Shown here in pieces: positions 40,762 through 40,897 of a DNA stretch of 40,897 nucleotides. The DNA lies in IMG/VR virus record IMGVR_UViG_3300024500_000052, positions 1 through 40,897 of that record, one strand, 5' to 3'. The notes under the pieces are model-generated. The model saw nothing but the letters and a program-made list of their open reading frames with translations, searched no databases and had not been told where the DNA came from. How positions within the stretch are numbered: position 1 is the first letter of the stretch; every line of letters begins with the position of its first letter. Source of the stretch: a virus. Position numbers and translations under genes: made by a program.

Positions 40762-40897
40762 CTAAGTGCGTATACTTTTCTTATCAATATGTTGTTGTTC
40801 ATATCGTAATCTACGGCATTCTTCCCTGACTGTATTAGGATATCAGGATGCCATTCTGCCATCCCGCAATCATAGATGCGAGTTTGACTACCGTAAT
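40758..40897 (-). CDS. C-terminal fragment of an unidentified protein
   Basis: One minus-strand frame is open from the right edge to a TGA at 40758 to 40760, giving 45 residues that include YGSQTRIYDCGMAEWHPDIL and end RKVYALS. The other two minus-strand frames contain stops. The composition is protein-like, and the compact genome makes a gene here likely. The stop lies within the -35 box of the folE promoter. The fragment is too short to identify. Confidence 0.55.
   Translation of the reverse strand, partial: YGSQTRIYDCGMAEWHPDILIQSGKNAVDYDMNNNILIRKVYALS

Noticed and set aside
1-40897. CRISPR arrays, tRNA genes, insertion sequences or integrase/attachment sites
   Set aside because: I looked for regular direct repeats with spacers, cloverleaf-like segments in gaps, and transposase or integrase motifs, and saw none. 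All gaps are under 100 bases and are accounted for by promoters or hairpins.

Overview
The window looks like part of a T4-like contractile-tailed phage (myovirus). The relatives it calls to mind are marine ones (cyanophage- and pelagiphage-type). The evidence is a baseplate gene series in T4-like order (tube cap, gp53, hub, gp5, gp25, gp6), a giant baseplate/fibre protein, three fibre paralogues built on a shared marine-phage N-terminal module, and a facing block of compact nucleotide-metabolism genes. The DNA is AT-rich and nearly all coding. I saw no tRNA, rRNA, CRISPR, insertion sequence or attachment site. Family names come from recognising motifs in the translated sequence, not from a database search.

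Left part, bases 1 to 29316, plus strand: virion genes. A tail-tube-cap-like protein cut by the left edge leads into gp53, a hub protein, a gp5-like spike without a lysozyme domain, gp25 and an enlarged gp6. A 4694-residue structural protein follows, then a 204-residue structural protein and three fibre proteins. Three intergenic copies of GATAAATA, plus one AATAAATA, sit just upstream of gp25, gp6, the 204-residue gene and the last fibre gene. They resemble the T4 late-promoter octamer. The block ends in a strong intrinsic terminator that lies inside the 3' end of the convergent thyA gene.

Right part, bases 29313 to 40897, minus strand: metabolic and accessory genes. From the right edge leftward, a consensus sigma70-type promoter drives folE, three small unknown genes, queE, a 2-oxoglutarate/Fe(II) oxygenase, an unknown gene, a T4 RNase H-type 5' nuclease and two more unknowns, nearly all joined by short stop/start overlaps. 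A lone minus-strand GATAAATA precedes a two-gene unit of unknown function. A MoxR-type AAA+ ATPase and a metallopeptidase/VWA protein follow. Each has its own near-perfect TTGACA-N17-TATAAT promoter, and a GNRA-capped hairpin lies between them. The run ends with four small unknown genes, dihydrofolate reductase and thymidylate synthase, the last two overlapping by 59 bases.

Taken together, FolE, DHFR and ThyA supply folate and dTMP for phage DNA synthesis. FolE with QueE also points to 7-deazaguanine (queuosine or DNA-base modification) chemistry, whose other steps are not in this window. The least explained elements are the separately promoted ATPase/metallopeptidase-VWA pair, the modular giant protein, the QueE with an unusual cysteine layout, and the late-type promoter inside the minus-strand block.
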